The translations under genes were made by a program, and so were the position numbers. Below the pieces are notes generated by a model. The model was not told the DNA's origin, did no database searches, and was given only the letters and a program-made list of their open reading frames with translations. From assembly GCA_020635795.1 (NCBI GenBank), contig JACJZD010000005.1:62001-126000 (forward strand): a stretch of DNA of 64,000 nucleotides, in the 5' to 3' direction. Each line of letters begins with the position of its first letter. The stretch's first letter is position 1. This document shows, one piece after another, positions 44,022 through 53,318 of this stretch. This stretch comes from Flavobacteriales bacterium. Its GTDB lineage: Bacteria > Bacteroidota > Bacteroidia > Flavobacteriales_E > Vicingaceae.

Positions 44022-45027
44022 TTTATCACATCACGGAGGAGATTTTAGAGATATTCTTGATATTGAATTTCCAAAAGCAAAAAATGTTTGTATTGCTTCG
44101 GGTTATGCTTCTTTGGACATATTACATGCATATGAAACTGAGTTTATAAAAATCGCAAATAATGGTGGAGTGTCTAAACTCCTTTTAGGAATGGCATTTT
44201 ATGAAGGATTGAGTTCTAAAAAACTTGATACAGCAAATGCCTTGAATGAAAAATTGAAGAAATTTAAAAATGGCTCAGGAGTTTATGTAACTAATGGGAG
44301 ACGTTATCATGGAAAGGTATATTGGTTCGACCAAGAATCTGATACTAATATTTATGTTGGTTCTTCCAATTTTTCATCAAGCGGAACAAGGGGTAATATC
44401 GAATGTACAGTTCCTGTTTCAGACAAGAAACAAAAGCAATCTGTAATTAAATTTTTGAATGACCTCTATTCGCCATCTCATGCCATAACAATTGACAGAG
44501 CAGAAATAACCGTTCCGGGCAAGAAAAAAGTAGTATTAAAAACCGTTGAGAATTTTTGGGATGCTTTAAAAAGGTATGACCCGACAACAATAAATATTGC
44601 AACACTGCCAAAATTCGAATTCCCATTAGAACGAGTTGCAGAAATGGAAAAATCAAATCTTAATGTTTATTTTGGAAAGGGTAGACTTAACACGAAGAAC
44701 GGTAAAATTATTCCGAGACCTTGGTATGAAATCGAATTGATAGCAAGTAACGACCTGAATTCTCAAGTTTATTACCCTAAAGGTGATTTTTTAGCCTATA
44801 CAGATGACGGATATATTATTCCAATGCGTACTCAAGGAGATTATTACAAAAACATTAGGTCAAAACAAAGTTTACAGATTTTTGGAATATGGCTTAAAGG
44901 AAAACTTGAAAGAAGTGGAGCATTAGCAAAATATGAACCTGTAACTCTTGACACATTAGAAGAGTATGGCAACAATAAATTAGGTTTTTACAAAATTGAA
45001 GAAGGTAAATACTACATGACATTTTAA
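44011..45027 (+). CDS. PLD-type restriction endonuclease (NgoFVII-like family)
   Basis: 338 residues. The phospholipase-D nuclease signature is seen at about 100-130: YHGKVYWF followed by YVGSSNFSSSGTRGNIE, i.e. His-x-Lys with Ser/Asn downstream. The first half is the PLD catalytic domain, and the C-terminal half (about 180-338) is probably the B3-like DNA-recognition part. The layout resembles the NgoFVII family of metal-independent type II enzymes. Overlap with the methylase gene and the controller gene upstream make the R-M assignment firm. Confidence 0.88.
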   Translation: MYTNLSHHGGDFRDILDIEFPKAKNVCIASGYASLDILHAYETEFIKIANNGGVSKLLLGMAFYEGLSSKKLDTANALNEKLKKFKNGSGVYVTNGRRYHGKVYWFDQESDTNIYVGSSNFSSSGTRGNIECTVPVSDKKQKQSVIKFLNDLYSPSHAITIDRAEITVPGKKKVVLKTVENFWDALKRYDPTTINIATLPKFEFPLERVAEMEKSNLNVYFGKGRLNTKNGKIIPRPWYEIELIASNDLNSQVYYPKGDFLAYTDDGYIIPMRTQGDYYKNIRSKQSLQIFGIWLKGKLERSGALAKYEPVTLDTLEEYGNNKLGFYKIEEGKYYMTF

Positions 45028-45092
45028 ACAATGGTTACCAAGAATTTAGAACAAAAAAGACACACTAAGCGGCAACACTCGCTAAAAAAGAA

Positions 45093-45122
45093 AAAAGCCC
45101 CGCGGAATTGCGGGGCTTTTCA
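45093..45122 (+). terminator. Intrinsic terminator of the R-M operon
   Basis: Stem GCCCCGC (45097-45103) with GCGGGGC (45110-45116), 6-base loop, flanked by A-rich and T4 sequence. It is 66 bases after the nuclease stop. Confidence 0.9.
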
Positions 45123-45180
45123 TTTGCACTAACTAAACGGTGGGTAATATAAGGAGGTAAACAACTAACTCTTTTTAATT

Positions 45181-45210
45181 CCCTCCCTTCGGGAGGGTTA
45201 GGGTGGGCTT
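45181..45210. repeat. Hairpin CCCTCCC-ttc-GGGAGGG with GTTAGGGTGGGCTT tail
   Basis: A 7-bp perfect stem (45181-45187 / 45191-45197) followed by a G-rich tail up to the stop of the GIN-domain gene. The same hairpin-plus-tail wording is a familiar intergenic repeat in Bacteroidetes genomes. On the minus strand it could end transcription of the GIN gene. Confidence 0.6.
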
Positions 45211-46765
45211 AAAACCCTAATAATGTCATTCCTACGCTCACAGGGTACAATTCTGGTCCTCTTCCACTTTCAAACAACGGTGTTAAACTATACGTAGCAA
45301 AGAAATTTAACCAACCATAACCTACTCTTGCTGTTAAAGCAACTTTAAATGGGTTGGTATTAAAGTCTTTATCATCTTTTACTTTTTGCTGATTTCCATT
45401 GTCTTTATACAAGTATTTCATTCTAGTAGTAAACTTATACCCTACAATAGCTCCTGCCGATAAGTGAAACGACTTATTTTTATGGTCGCCAGTATTTATT
45501 TCAAACAGAAATGGCGCATCAATGTAAAATGTTTTAAACCTGTTTTTCGAAAAGTTTACGGTACTATCTACAACTCCCCACGTGTAGTTTTGGTTGTAAG
45601 CATTAACATTGTTGCTTACAAAATTTCCTCCGTTTTCAATCAACCTTACATTGTGTTTTAACTCGTAGTTGTTGTATTCTAACCCTAAACCTGTTACAAA
45701 CCCAAAGTGATGTTGGTAAATTTTAAAGAAATGCTCGTAAAAGTTTAAACTAAACACCCACGATTTTGCATAATCCAACTCCATAAATTGGGTTACTTTT
45801 TTTGGGTCGGTTAATTCTAACGATGGGTCGTGATTTAAATTAAAATTACCACTACTGTTTACAAAACCATTGATACCTAAGTCAATTCCAGCCCAATGGT
45901 TTCTTCTCTTTTTTGGCGTACGATTAATTGAAATAGAATCGTTTATTACCAATAAGTGTGTTCTACCTAGTTTAATTCTTGTTGTATCATTTACTACTTG
46001 CACATCGTTTTCTCCAATTCCTGTAATTACAACATCTTCTCCTTCTATTAATACTTTTCCAGTACCAACATTTATTTTTAGATTATCATTACCCATGCGA
46101 ATATCAGACCCCCCAGATTTTCTGAGATTGTTTACAGTAGGGTTGCCATAAACTTTAACATCGCTAGCACCCGAAACAACACCCGAAAGCTCTTGTTTGG
46201 CATTTACGTGTACATCACTAGCACCCGAAACTGTTACTCGAGCAAACTCAGCTTCAAAATCTTTGGCTTTAACATTACTTGCCCCTGACGATTCTATTAT
46301 AAACTCTTGTGCTGTACCATTCAATTTTACATCGCTTGCACCCGATGTTTTTAATGTAAAGGTGTTGGCTTTTAAGCCTAAGAAAATATTCGATGCTCCA
46401 CTCGTTTTTAATTCAAAATCACCTAAAGAAAGAAGTCCTTCATTTTTTAAGGTAGAAGCTCCACTTATGTCAACTCGCTCTAAGTTCGAAAATGTAACAC
46501 GAATCTTCATGTCCGATTCAGCTTTAATTTTGTCTTTTGCATAAATGGTTAATGTTCCACTTTTTACTTCTGTAGCAACACCACCTAAATATTCGTCTGG
46601 TACACCAATAATTTCTGCTTGATTGGTACTACCTTGAACAAGTTCGATGTTAAATGCCGATGAAACTTTCATGCCACTAAAATCTTCTAAAGTTCTAACA
46701 TTGTTTTGAGCCATGGCTAAAACCGAACTTGTTAAAATTGATATGAATAATGTAATTTTTTTCAT
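45209..46765 (-). CDS. GIN-domain (DUF2807) protein with outer-membrane beta-barrel part
   Basis: 518 residues. After the signal peptide (MKKITLFISILTSSVLAMAQ, cleavage at about 20), residues 25-235 form a head-GIN (DUF2807) beta-helix with repeats of SGASDVKL-type strands, each turn ending Gly-Ala-Ser. The C-terminal half (about 285-518) has alternating polar/hydrophobic strands and aromatic residues typical of a porin-like PorT-type beta barrel, ending in a strand closing with Phe. Fusion of the two parts suggests a surface or outer-membrane location. It follows the sigma/anti-sigma pair and could be their target. Confidence 0.82.
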   Translation of the reverse strand: MKKITLFISILTSSVLAMAQNNVRTLEDFSGMKVSSAFNIELVQGSTNQAEIIGVPDEYLGGVATEVKSGTLTIYAKDKIKAESDMKIRVTFSNLERVDISGASTLKNEGLLSLGDFELKTSGASNIFLGLKANTFTLKTSGASDVKLNGTAQEFIIESSGASNVKAKDFEAEFARVTVSGASDVHVNAKQELSGVVSGASDVKVYGNPTVNNLRKSGGSDIRMGNDNLKINVGTGKVLIEGEDVVITGIGENDVQVVNDTTRIKLGRTHLLVINDSISINRTPKKRRNHWAGIDLGINGFVNSSGNFNLNHDPSLELTDPKKVTQFMELDYAKSWVFSLNFYEHFFKIYQHHFGFVTGLGLEYNNYELKHNVRLIENGGNFVSNNVNAYNQNYTWGVVDSTVNFSKNRFKTFYIDAPFLFEINTGDHKNKSFHLSAGAIVGYKFTTRMKYLYKDNGNQQKVKDDKDFNTNPFKVALTARVGYGWLNFFATYSLTPLFESGRGPELYPVSVGMTLLGF

Positions 46766-46872
46766 TTGTATGTTTTTTAAATCAATGTTTGTTTTTGAAT
46801 TATTGAAATAAACTATAGTTTGTTTTTGAATGTGACGCTTAACTCATTTTAAAAGTTACAGCTCAATAAAAA

Positions 46873-47910
46873 TTATTTTCTGATTTTTCTTGAAATGGAG
46901 AATCCACCGATGTTTAAAGCATATTCTTTTACCTCTCCACCTTCGTTTTCGGCAGTTTCTACTTCGGCATTTTTACCCAAAACTTTAGCTACAACATTTG
47001 CTGCCACCAATTCGGTTGAGTTGTTTTTTACCTCATTTTCAAGTAATCGTTTTTGAGCCTCTTTTTTAAGTAATTCCGATACCGATAAATATTCTTCTTG
47101 TTCTTTTGGTGTTTTTACCTCAGCAACAAAAGGCTCTATTTCGATGTATTCCTTTTTAGGAGGATTGATGGTGATATATTCCTTTTTTGTTGGTTCACTA
47201 CTTTTTACCTCAATAACTTGAGGTGTTGATTTAACAGCTTGTTTTTGCTGTTTCGTTTTTACGCTATTATTAGCCAATACATTGTTTGAATTCGTTTTAT
47301 TGTTAAATGATATCGAGTTATTAAGCTCTTCATTAACATCAGTATTATTTGGCGTTATTTGTTTTGGTGTTGATTCTTCAATCGTTTTTATATTATTTAC
47401 TGGAAACATTCTGGTATCTACTGCAAATTGGTTTTCATCTCCAGTAATAAAAGGGCTTAAGGTAAACGCAACAACAAGCACAGCAGCCACACTCGAATAC
47501 CAATAGTATAAAGGAATAACTTTTGTTTCTTTTTGTTTTAATACTGCTTTATCAGCAAAAATAATTGTTGCTGGTTTTAAAATCGTTTTTTGGTAATTCG
47601 CAAAAAGTGTTGCATATGCTGGTTTTTCATCAATAACATCAAAAAGTTCTTGTGTCTCTTGAGAAGAATTTAATCCTTCTATTTCAGCAATCATTAAATC
47701 TTCAATTGCAATTTTTTTAAGATTTTGTTTATCGTTAAACGTATTATTTTCAACATTTAACGAAACATTTTCAAACACTTCCAATTCCGCTTTTACTGCA
47801 GGATTTTGCTCCAAAAACAACATCAGCTCCGCTACCATATCGGGCGATAAGTTTTGCTCGACATAGTCGAGCAAATAAGCTTCGTAGTTATTTAAATTGA
47901 TGTTACTCAT
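46873..47910 (-). CDS. Membrane-bound anti-sigma factor
   Basis: 345 residues. The N-terminal 60 residues (NNYEAYLLDYVEQNLSPDMVAELMLFLEQNP) have the helical layout of Bacteroidetes anti-sigma domains without the zinc His/Cys motif. A single membrane helix lies at about 142-158. The periplasmic region is rich in Asn, Lys and Glu, with YITINPPKKEYIEI repeats, and ends in GGFSISRKIRK. Its ATG overlaps the stop of the ECF sigma gene (47907-47910), the standard arrangement, so it should bind and hold that sigma factor until a signal releases it. Confidence 0.85.
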   Translation of the reverse strand: MSNINLNNYEAYLLDYVEQNLSPDMVAELMLFLEQNPAVKAELEVFENVSLNVENNTFNDKQNLKKIAIEDLMIAEIEGLNSSQETQELFDVIDEKPAYATLFANYQKTILKPATIIFADKAVLKQKETKVIPLYYWYSSVAAVLVVAFTLSPFITGDENQFAVDTRMFPVNNIKTIEESTPKQITPNNTDVNEELNNSISFNNKTNSNNVLANNSVKTKQQKQAVKSTPQVIEVKSSEPTKKEYITINPPKKEYIEIEPFVAEVKTPKEQEEYLSVSELLKKEAQKRLLENEVKNNSTELVAANVVAKVLGKNAEVETAENEGGEVKEYALNIGGFSISRKIRK

Positions 47911-48392
47911 AATACTTGTTCAACACTTCCTAAATATTGTTGTAAAAATTTTCGTCCTCTAAAAATGTACACTTTAACTTGTGACTCCGTTAATCCTGTT
48001 ATTTCAGCTATTTCATCGTATGCATAACCTTCATAATCTCTTAATAATATCACCGATTTTTGGTCGGCAGGCAATTGGTTCAACGCTTGTTCTAAAACCT
48101 CTTGTAATCCTGTATATTGATTTGTTGTGGTTAAATTATTCTCCACAACTTCATTAAAATTTCCTTGTTTTTTTTCTCTTCTGGTTAAATCAATAAAGGT
48201 GTGATAGGCTGTGGTAAACAAGTATGATTTTTCTTTTCCAGGCTGCACCTCATCTTTTTTTAACCAAAATTTTTCGAAAGTATCTTGCACCACATCTTTG
48301 GCCCTCTCCTCGTCTCTAGCGTTTTTGAGAATAAAGCGATACAGATTATCGGAATAATCGTCTACACATTTATTAAATTCCTTAACCGTCAA
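47907..48392 (-). CDS. ECF RNA polymerase sigma factor
   Basis: 161 residues from a TTG start (no ATG in frame nearby). Region 2 covers about 10-75 (LYRFILKNARDEERAKDVVQDTFEKFW, including the -10-recognition helix). Region 4 covers about 100-155 (LNQLPADQKSVILLRDYEGYAYDEIAEITGLTESQVKVYIFRGRKFLQ). It would direct polymerase to envelope-stress or surface genes under control of the anti-sigma factor whose gene follows with a 4-base overlap. Confidence 0.92.
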   Translation of the reverse strand: MTVKEFNKCVDDYSDNLYRFILKNARDEERAKDVVQDTFEKFWLKKDEVQPGKEKSYLFTTAYHTFIDLTRREKKQGNFNEVVENNLTTTNQYTGLQEVLEQALNQLPADQKSVILLRDYEGYAYDEIAEITGLTESQVKVYIFRGRKFLQQYLGSVEQVL

Positions 48393-48472
48393 TGTTTTGT
48401 TAGTGTTTTGGGTACGACGAACTAATAGTTACAAAAGTTACACCTAAGTTAAAATTTTTTATTTTACTCAAC

Positions 48473-48503
48473 AAAAAAGGCGGTTTATTGTAAACCGCCT
48501 TTT
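48473..48503 (-). terminator. Intrinsic terminator after the M16 peptidase gene
   Basis: Stem GGCGGTTTA (48479-48487) with TAAACCGCC (48491-48499), loop of three, with A6 on the left that reads as U6 on the minus strand. It lies 20 bases after the peptidase stop. Confidence 0.9.
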
Positions 48504-48523
48504 CAATTAAATGTGTGGATGAA

Positions 48524-51442
48524 TTAATACCCAAAAATCTCTTCAAGCGTTAATTCTTTGTATTCTCCTAACGATTGTAAAACCTCTTTGTTTACCAATT
48601 TTTTGTTTCCAATAACCAAGTAATTGTAGTTTCTGTTTTTTACGTTTTGATCAAAGAAAGCCTTTAAATCTTTGATTTCCATTTTCTGAACTTTTTCATA
48701 AATGTCTTTATTGATGTCGTAATCTCTACCCAAATCTTTCGCACTTAAATATCTCCAGAAAATACTCGCTTGTTTAGTTCTACTGGTTTCAATTTTTTTA
48801 AGTGCTGCCAATTTCGAACCATTAAACTGATCAGTAACCTCAGGCATGTTGTTCATTAATTCTAACATTGCTTTAGCTGCATCGTTTAATTTATCTACTT
48901 GAGTTCCCACGTAAGCTTGAACGTAATGTGAACGATTTGCTTTTCTCGGGCTTGTATAAGCAGCATAAGCTGAGTATGCTAATGCTTTCGATTCACGTAT
49001 CTCTTGAAATACGATTGACGATAAACCAGAACCAAAATATTCGTTAAACAAACTGATAACTGGAACATCGGCATTGTTGAATGGTTTTACTTTCGATAAC
49101 ATCAACATTTCAGTTTGAACCATATCGTAATCAACAAAATAGACCTTATTTTGAGTTGTTTCTAATTCTGTAAACTCATTCGCTGCAATTAATGGTTTTA
49201 AGGTTGCTGGCGTTTTATGGTTTTTCTCAATAATTGATTTTGCTTCGTTTTGCTCTTTAGTACCAAAATAGTACACATAATGTTCAAAACTGGTCAGTTC
49301 TTTAATTTTGGTAACTAACTTATTTATATCAATGGTTTTAAGGTCGTTTGCGCTAATAATATGTTTTACTGGAGAGTTTTCACCGTGCTTACCATAATTA
49401 GCTAACCCTTCGTACATAATTGCCCACTTACTTAACTTGTTATCTCCACGTTCTTTTAAAATTCCTTCTACTAAATTATCAAATGCTTCTTGGTCGGGTT
49501 TAACGTTTGCCAAAATGTGTTCAAACAATTTAATACCATCTTCAAACGATTCATCTAAACCAGAAAGAGATACATAAACACGTTCTTCAGCCGCATAAAC
49601 ACTATAGTTCAACCCTTTCTTAAACAATTCTACTTGCAATTCATTTGCACTGTATTTATCTGTTCCTAAAAATTCTAAATACTCAACCGCCAAAGCCATT
49701 TCTCTATCACTAAACGAACCCATGTCTAACATGTATTGTAAACTAAAAGTTTGGTTAGAAGTATTTTTTACATAGTAAAACGGAATGCCCGAAGCCAATT
49801 TTTCTTGTTTAACGGTTGCAGCATAATCATCAAAAATTGGCGTTAAACGTGTTGCTTCCATTTTTTCAAATTGTTGAGCAAAAACAGAAGCAGTATCTCT
49901 GTTTAATTGAACTTGAGTAATAGCTGGTTTCTCCACCTTCGGATTGTTGGTTTTACCGTGTCGTTTGTAAACTACTACATAGTTGTTTTTTAAGTATTTG
50001 TTAGCAAAATCCACCAATTGTTGTTTATTTACTTTTTCTAGTTTTGCATTGGCGTTTACTACGTCGCTCCATTGTTGACCCAAAATAAACGCGTTGGTCA
50101 TTTTGTAAGCTCTTGATGAATTGTATAAATTGTTTTGTTGGTCTTCTAATTTGAAGTTTTTAATCGCTGCAGGCAACATCCATTCTTCAAAATCACCTTT
50201 TTTCAATTTTTCAATTTCTGCAATTAACAAGTCTTTTACTTCTTCTAGTTTTTGACCTTCACGAGGATTTCCACTCAACTGAAAAGTAGCATAATCTCTA
50301 TTTACATCGCCATAAGCATAAGCCGATAATATTTTTTGAGATTTAATAAGGTCTAAATCCATCAAGCCTGCTTGACCATTAAACAACAATGAATTTAACA
50401 AAGGCAACATGAACATATCATCTGCAGCAACACCTGGTAAACGATACCCAATATTTACCCATTCAGCATCACTACCAACAACCGAAACTTCCTCAGGAGC
50501 AGTCATTTCTTCTTCAGGCTCAAAGGTAAAAGCAGGCACTTCTTTTTTCTTGTAATCACCAAAATACTTGGTAATCAAATCAATGGTTTGGTCAGGGTCA
50601 ATATCTCCAGCCAAAATAATCGCCATGTTGTTTGGTACGTATCTTTCGCTAAAATATTGGTGAATTTTTTCCATCGAAGGATTTTTTAAATGTTCGCTTG
50701 TACCAATGGTAGTTTGTGTTCCGTAAGGGTGTTTTTTAAACAAATGTTTAGCCATTGTTTCATACGACAACCAATAATCGTTATCAACACCTCGGTTGTA
50801 CTCTTCATAAACAGCTTCTAATTCGGTGTGGAATAAACGCAACACCAATTCACTAAATCTTTCCGATTCAATCGACAACCATTTTTCAAATTCGTTGGAA
50901 GGAATGTCATTAATGTAAACCGTTTGCTCAACCGAAGTATAAGCATTGGTTCCTTTTGCTCCAATTGAGCTTATCATTTTATCGTATTCGTTTGGCACCG
51001 CATATTGAGCTGCAATACCCGATAAACTATCAATTTGATGATAAATGGCTTTACGTTCAGCTTCATCAGTAACACTTCTTCTTTTTTCGTACAAATCAGA
51101 AATTTGTTGAAGCACCACTTTTTCTTTTTCCCAATTAATGGTTGCAATTTTTGATGTGCCTTTAAACACCATGTGTTCTAAATAATGAGCCAATCCTGTT
51201 GCATCTGCGGGGTCTTGTTTACTACCCGTGTTTACTGCAATATTAGTTTGAATACGTGGCTCGTCTTTGTTAATCGACATGTACACTTTTAAACCATTGT
51301 CTAAAGTATAAATCAAGGTATTTAAATCATCTCCTTCTACTTGTTCGTATTGGTATTTGTAGCTTGTTTCGGCTGCTTTTTCTTTACAAGAAAATTGAAA
51401 CAATACAATTGTTGTAATAACTAATAAGCTTATTTTTTTCAT
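48524..51442 (-). CDS. M16-family zinc metallopeptidase lipoprotein (two-domain)
   Basis: 972 residues, equal to two M16 halves in one chain. The signal peptide ends in QFSC (lipobox-like Cys at about 19). The first half has the inverted zinc motif HYLEH (GLAHYLEHMVFKGT, about 86-99) with the downstream Glu in ELEAVYEEYNRG. A second M16 half (about 530-972) lacks the motif, as expected for the non-catalytic partner. It degrades peptides in a closed chamber, probably in the periplasm. Monocistronic, with its own terminator. Confidence 0.94.
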   Translation of the reverse strand: MKKISLLVITTIVLFQFSCKEKAAETSYKYQYEQVEGDDLNTLIYTLDNGLKVYMSINKDEPRIQTNIAVNTGSKQDPADATGLAHYLEHMVFKGTSKIATINWEKEKVVLQQISDLYEKRRSVTDEAERKAIYHQIDSLSGIAAQYAVPNEYDKMISSIGAKGTNAYTSVEQTVYINDIPSNEFEKWLSIESERFSELVLRLFHTELEAVYEEYNRGVDNDYWLSYETMAKHLFKKHPYGTQTTIGTSEHLKNPSMEKIHQYFSERYVPNNMAIILAGDIDPDQTIDLITKYFGDYKKKEVPAFTFEPEEEMTAPEEVSVVGSDAEWVNIGYRLPGVAADDMFMLPLLNSLLFNGQAGLMDLDLIKSQKILSAYAYGDVNRDYATFQLSGNPREGQKLEEVKDLLIAEIEKLKKGDFEEWMLPAAIKNFKLEDQQNNLYNSSRAYKMTNAFILGQQWSDVVNANAKLEKVNKQQLVDFANKYLKNNYVVVYKRHGKTNNPKVEKPAITQVQLNRDTASVFAQQFEKMEATRLTPIFDDYAATVKQEKLASGIPFYYVKNTSNQTFSLQYMLDMGSFSDREMALAVEYLEFLGTDKYSANELQVELFKKGLNYSVYAAEERVYVSLSGLDESFEDGIKLFEHILANVKPDQEAFDNLVEGILKERGDNKLSKWAIMYEGLANYGKHGENSPVKHIISANDLKTIDINKLVTKIKELTSFEHYVYYFGTKEQNEAKSIIEKNHKTPATLKPLIAANEFTELETTQNKVYFVDYDMVQTEMLMLSKVKPFNNADVPVISLFNEYFGSGLSSIVFQEIRESKALAYSAYAAYTSPRKANRSHYVQAYVGTQVDKLNDAAKAMLELMNNMPEVTDQFNGSKLAALKKIETSRTKQASIFWRYLSAKDLGRDYDINKDIYEKVQKMEIKDLKAFFDQNVKNRNYNYLVIGNKKLVNKEVLQSLGEYKELTLEEIFGY

Positions 51443-51595
51443 AGGTTATATTTTTAAAAGAGTAAAATAACGCTAATTTTTCCAATCAAGTGTGTTTCAG
51501 CAGAAAACTAATTTTATTTAGCAAACACATAATTTAACATTAAATTAATATTGGATGTCTAAAAGCTATTTAGCTTTGCTCAATAATTCTTTGCT

Positions 51596-51895
51596 ATGCA
51601 TTTATTGTTAGTTGTTTTATTCAAACTGATTTTTTGTCAATCTTTTGACGATAATTCTAACATAAAAGCGAATAATTTTTCTGTTAATATTTTTAAAAGT
51701 GGACAAATAGAACAGTCTAGTGCTATTCCCGTTAACAATGAACAAAGACAAGAAAATTTTACAAAAATTATTAAGGTATTATACCATAAACCTAATTACA
51801 AATTTTCAGTATTTAAGTTTGATTGCTCAATTGTTCCCCAACAAAACAATCATCTTCATTTAACTTCTTATATTTTCCAACAATTAAGATTGTAG
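51596..51895 (+). CDS. Doubtful small ORF upstream of the transporter gene
   Basis: 99 codons with a hydrophobic N-terminus (about 1-16) and then polar sequence without any motif I recognise. It sits in the 528-base interval between the M16 gene and the transporter gene (51443-51970). Apart from this ORF and the paired repeats at 51900-51959, I see nothing else there. The amino-acid composition is unremarkable for this genome, so it may be a real small exported protein or an untranslated leader. Confidence 0.3.
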   Translation: MHLLLVVLFKLIFCQSFDDNSNIKANNFSVNIFKSGQIEQSSAIPVNNEQRQENFTKIIKVLYHKPNYKFSVFKFDCSIVPQQNNHLHLTSYIFQQLRL

Positions 51896-51899
51896 CCAC

Positions 51900-51959
51900 T
51901 TGAGTTTGCTTCTTTCTCTTACCTAAAGAAAGACGAATAAAATTCAAGTACAAACTCAA
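51900..51959 (+). promoter_or_regulatory. Nested inverted repeats in the leader of the PiT-like transporter gene
   Basis: Outer arms TTGAGTTTG (51900-51908) and CAAACTCAA (51951-51959). Inner arms TCTTTCT (51911-51917) and AGAAAGA (51927-51933). The right outer arm ends 11 bases before the ATG, where folding would hide the ribosome-binding region. No known riboswitch class is recognised. Confidence 0.5.
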
Positions 51960-51970
51960 TCTTTTTTAAA

Positions 51971-52915
51971 ATGGAACAAATTATTTTACTTATCGGTTTT
52001 TGTTTAGCGTCATATTCTGTAATCGCAAACGATGCCATACAAACTTTAGGAACTTTTATTAGCTCAAACATTAAACGACCATGGTGGGTGTTGTGGTTAT
52101 TTGCAGGTTCAATATTAACTGCTACCTTACTGTTGGGGTGGTATATAAATAATGGCGATGTCGCTTATGGCCGTTTAGATGAAATTCCTTATCCTGAAAA
52201 CATTAATTGGTGGTATGTTTTACCTCCCCTAATTTTATTGGTGGTTACTCAATTTGGTTTGCCCGTAAGCACCACTTTTTTGGTTTTGAGTGTGTTTTCT
52301 TCAACACAGGTAATTGAAAAAATGTTGTTGAAATCAGTAATTGGTTATTCGGTTGCTTTTGCTTTTGCTATTGGGGTTTACTTTATTATTGCAAAATATA
52401 CTGAAATTGAAAAAGTTGATAACAAAGACAAAAAACTACATTGGAGATGGGAAGCTTTACAGTGGATTTCAACGAGTTGGTTGTGGATACAATGGTTGGT
52501 TCAAGATTTTGCAAATATTTATGTTTTCTTGCCACGAGAGCTCTCTTTAAATTATTTGTTACTATCGCTAGGTTTTATGCTGTTAGTTGTTGGTTTAGTT
52601 TTTAAAATGGGAGGTGGAAAAATCCAAAAAGTAGTTACACAAAAAACCAACACAGAAAATATCCGCTCTGCAACAATTATCGACTTGGTATATGCTGTAG
52701 TATTATTTGTATTTACTGTTGTTAATCCAATACCAATGAGTACTACATGGGTTTTTATAGGGATTTTGGCTGGTAGAGAATTTGCTATTATGCTTCGACA
52801 CGATAAAAAGGCGGTTAAAATTGCAAGAAAAAAAGTGATGTTCGACTTGTACAAAGTAAATGCAGGTTTAATCATTAGTATTTTAGTAGCCTTTGTAATT
52901 CGATATTTTAACTAA
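51971..52915 (+). CDS. PiT-family (PHO4) inorganic phosphate transporter-like protein
   Basis: 314 residues with about eight membrane helices. The duplicated PiT signature is visible: SVIANDAIQTLGT (about 16-28) in the N-terminal half, and GLPVSTTFL (about 96-104) and PIPMSTTWVF (about 252-261) as the two PxSTT repeats. Proteins of this family move phosphate with H+ or Na+, or sulfate in one subgroup. It is shorter than E. coli PitA (about 500) because the central cytoplasmic loop is small. No PhoU-like partner gene is adjacent. Confidence 0.82.
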   Translation: MEQIILLIGFCLASYSVIANDAIQTLGTFISSNIKRPWWVLWLFAGSILTATLLLGWYINNGDVAYGRLDEIPYPENINWWYVLPPLILLVVTQFGLPVSTTFLVLSVFSSTQVIEKMLLKSVIGYSVAFAFAIGVYFIIAKYTEIEKVDNKDKKLHWRWEALQWISTSWLWIQWLVQDFANIYVFLPRELSLNYLLLSLGFMLLVVGLVFKMGGGKIQKVVTQKTNTENIRSATIIDLVYAVVLFVFTVVNPIPMSTTWVFIGILAGREFAIMLRHDKKAVKIARKKVMFDLYKVNAGLIISILVAFVIRYFN

Positions 52916-52948
52916 AAGATTAAGGTGTTTTCCATTAACTTTACTGCA

Positions 52949-53284
52949 ATGGAAAACGCCGATTTTTTTCAACTGGTATATCAAGTTGCTCGTGAAATTC
53001 CTCAAGGAAGAGCAACCAGTTATGGTGCTATTGCAGCATATTTAGGCGCGAAAAGAGGTGCTCGAATGGTGGGTTGGGCAATGAATAATGCTCACAATCA
53101 AACTCCGCCAGTTCCAGCTCATCGTGTAGTAAATCGTAATGGTATGCTTTCTGGAAAAAACCATTTCGAAAACCCTTTTCATATGCAAGCATTGTTAGAG
53201 CAAGAAGGTTTAACGGTAATCAACGAACAAATACAAGATTTTGAAACCATTTTTTGGGATCCGATGAAAGAATTGGAGTTGTAA
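52949..53284 (+). CDS. Alkyltransferase-like protein (MGMT family lacking the catalytic Cys)
   Basis: About 111 residues from ATG 52949 (a GTG at 52925 would add eight). The fold of the MGMT DNA-binding domain is clear: VAREIPQGRATSYGAIAAYLG, MVGWAMNNA (the arginine-finger/helix-turn-helix region) and PVPAHRVVNRNGMLSG. At the acceptor position the family PCHRV reads PAHRV, so alkyl transfer is impossible. Such proteins bind O6-alkylguanine and hand the lesion to nucleotide-excision repair. Confidence 0.88.
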   Translation: MENADFFQLVYQVAREIPQGRATSYGAIAAYLGAKRGARMVGWAMNNAHNQTPPVPAHRVVNRNGMLSGKNHFENPFHMQALLEQEGLTVINEQIQDFETIFWDPMKELEL

Positions 53285-53318
53285 TAATATCTATTTTATT
53301 ACATTTACTGAGTAAAAT

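Noticed and set aside
44447..44656. Antisense open frames inside the R-M and other genes
   Set aside because: They lie fully within well-supported genes, lack family motifs and have shadow-like composition. The same applies to the other short opposite-strand frames across the window.
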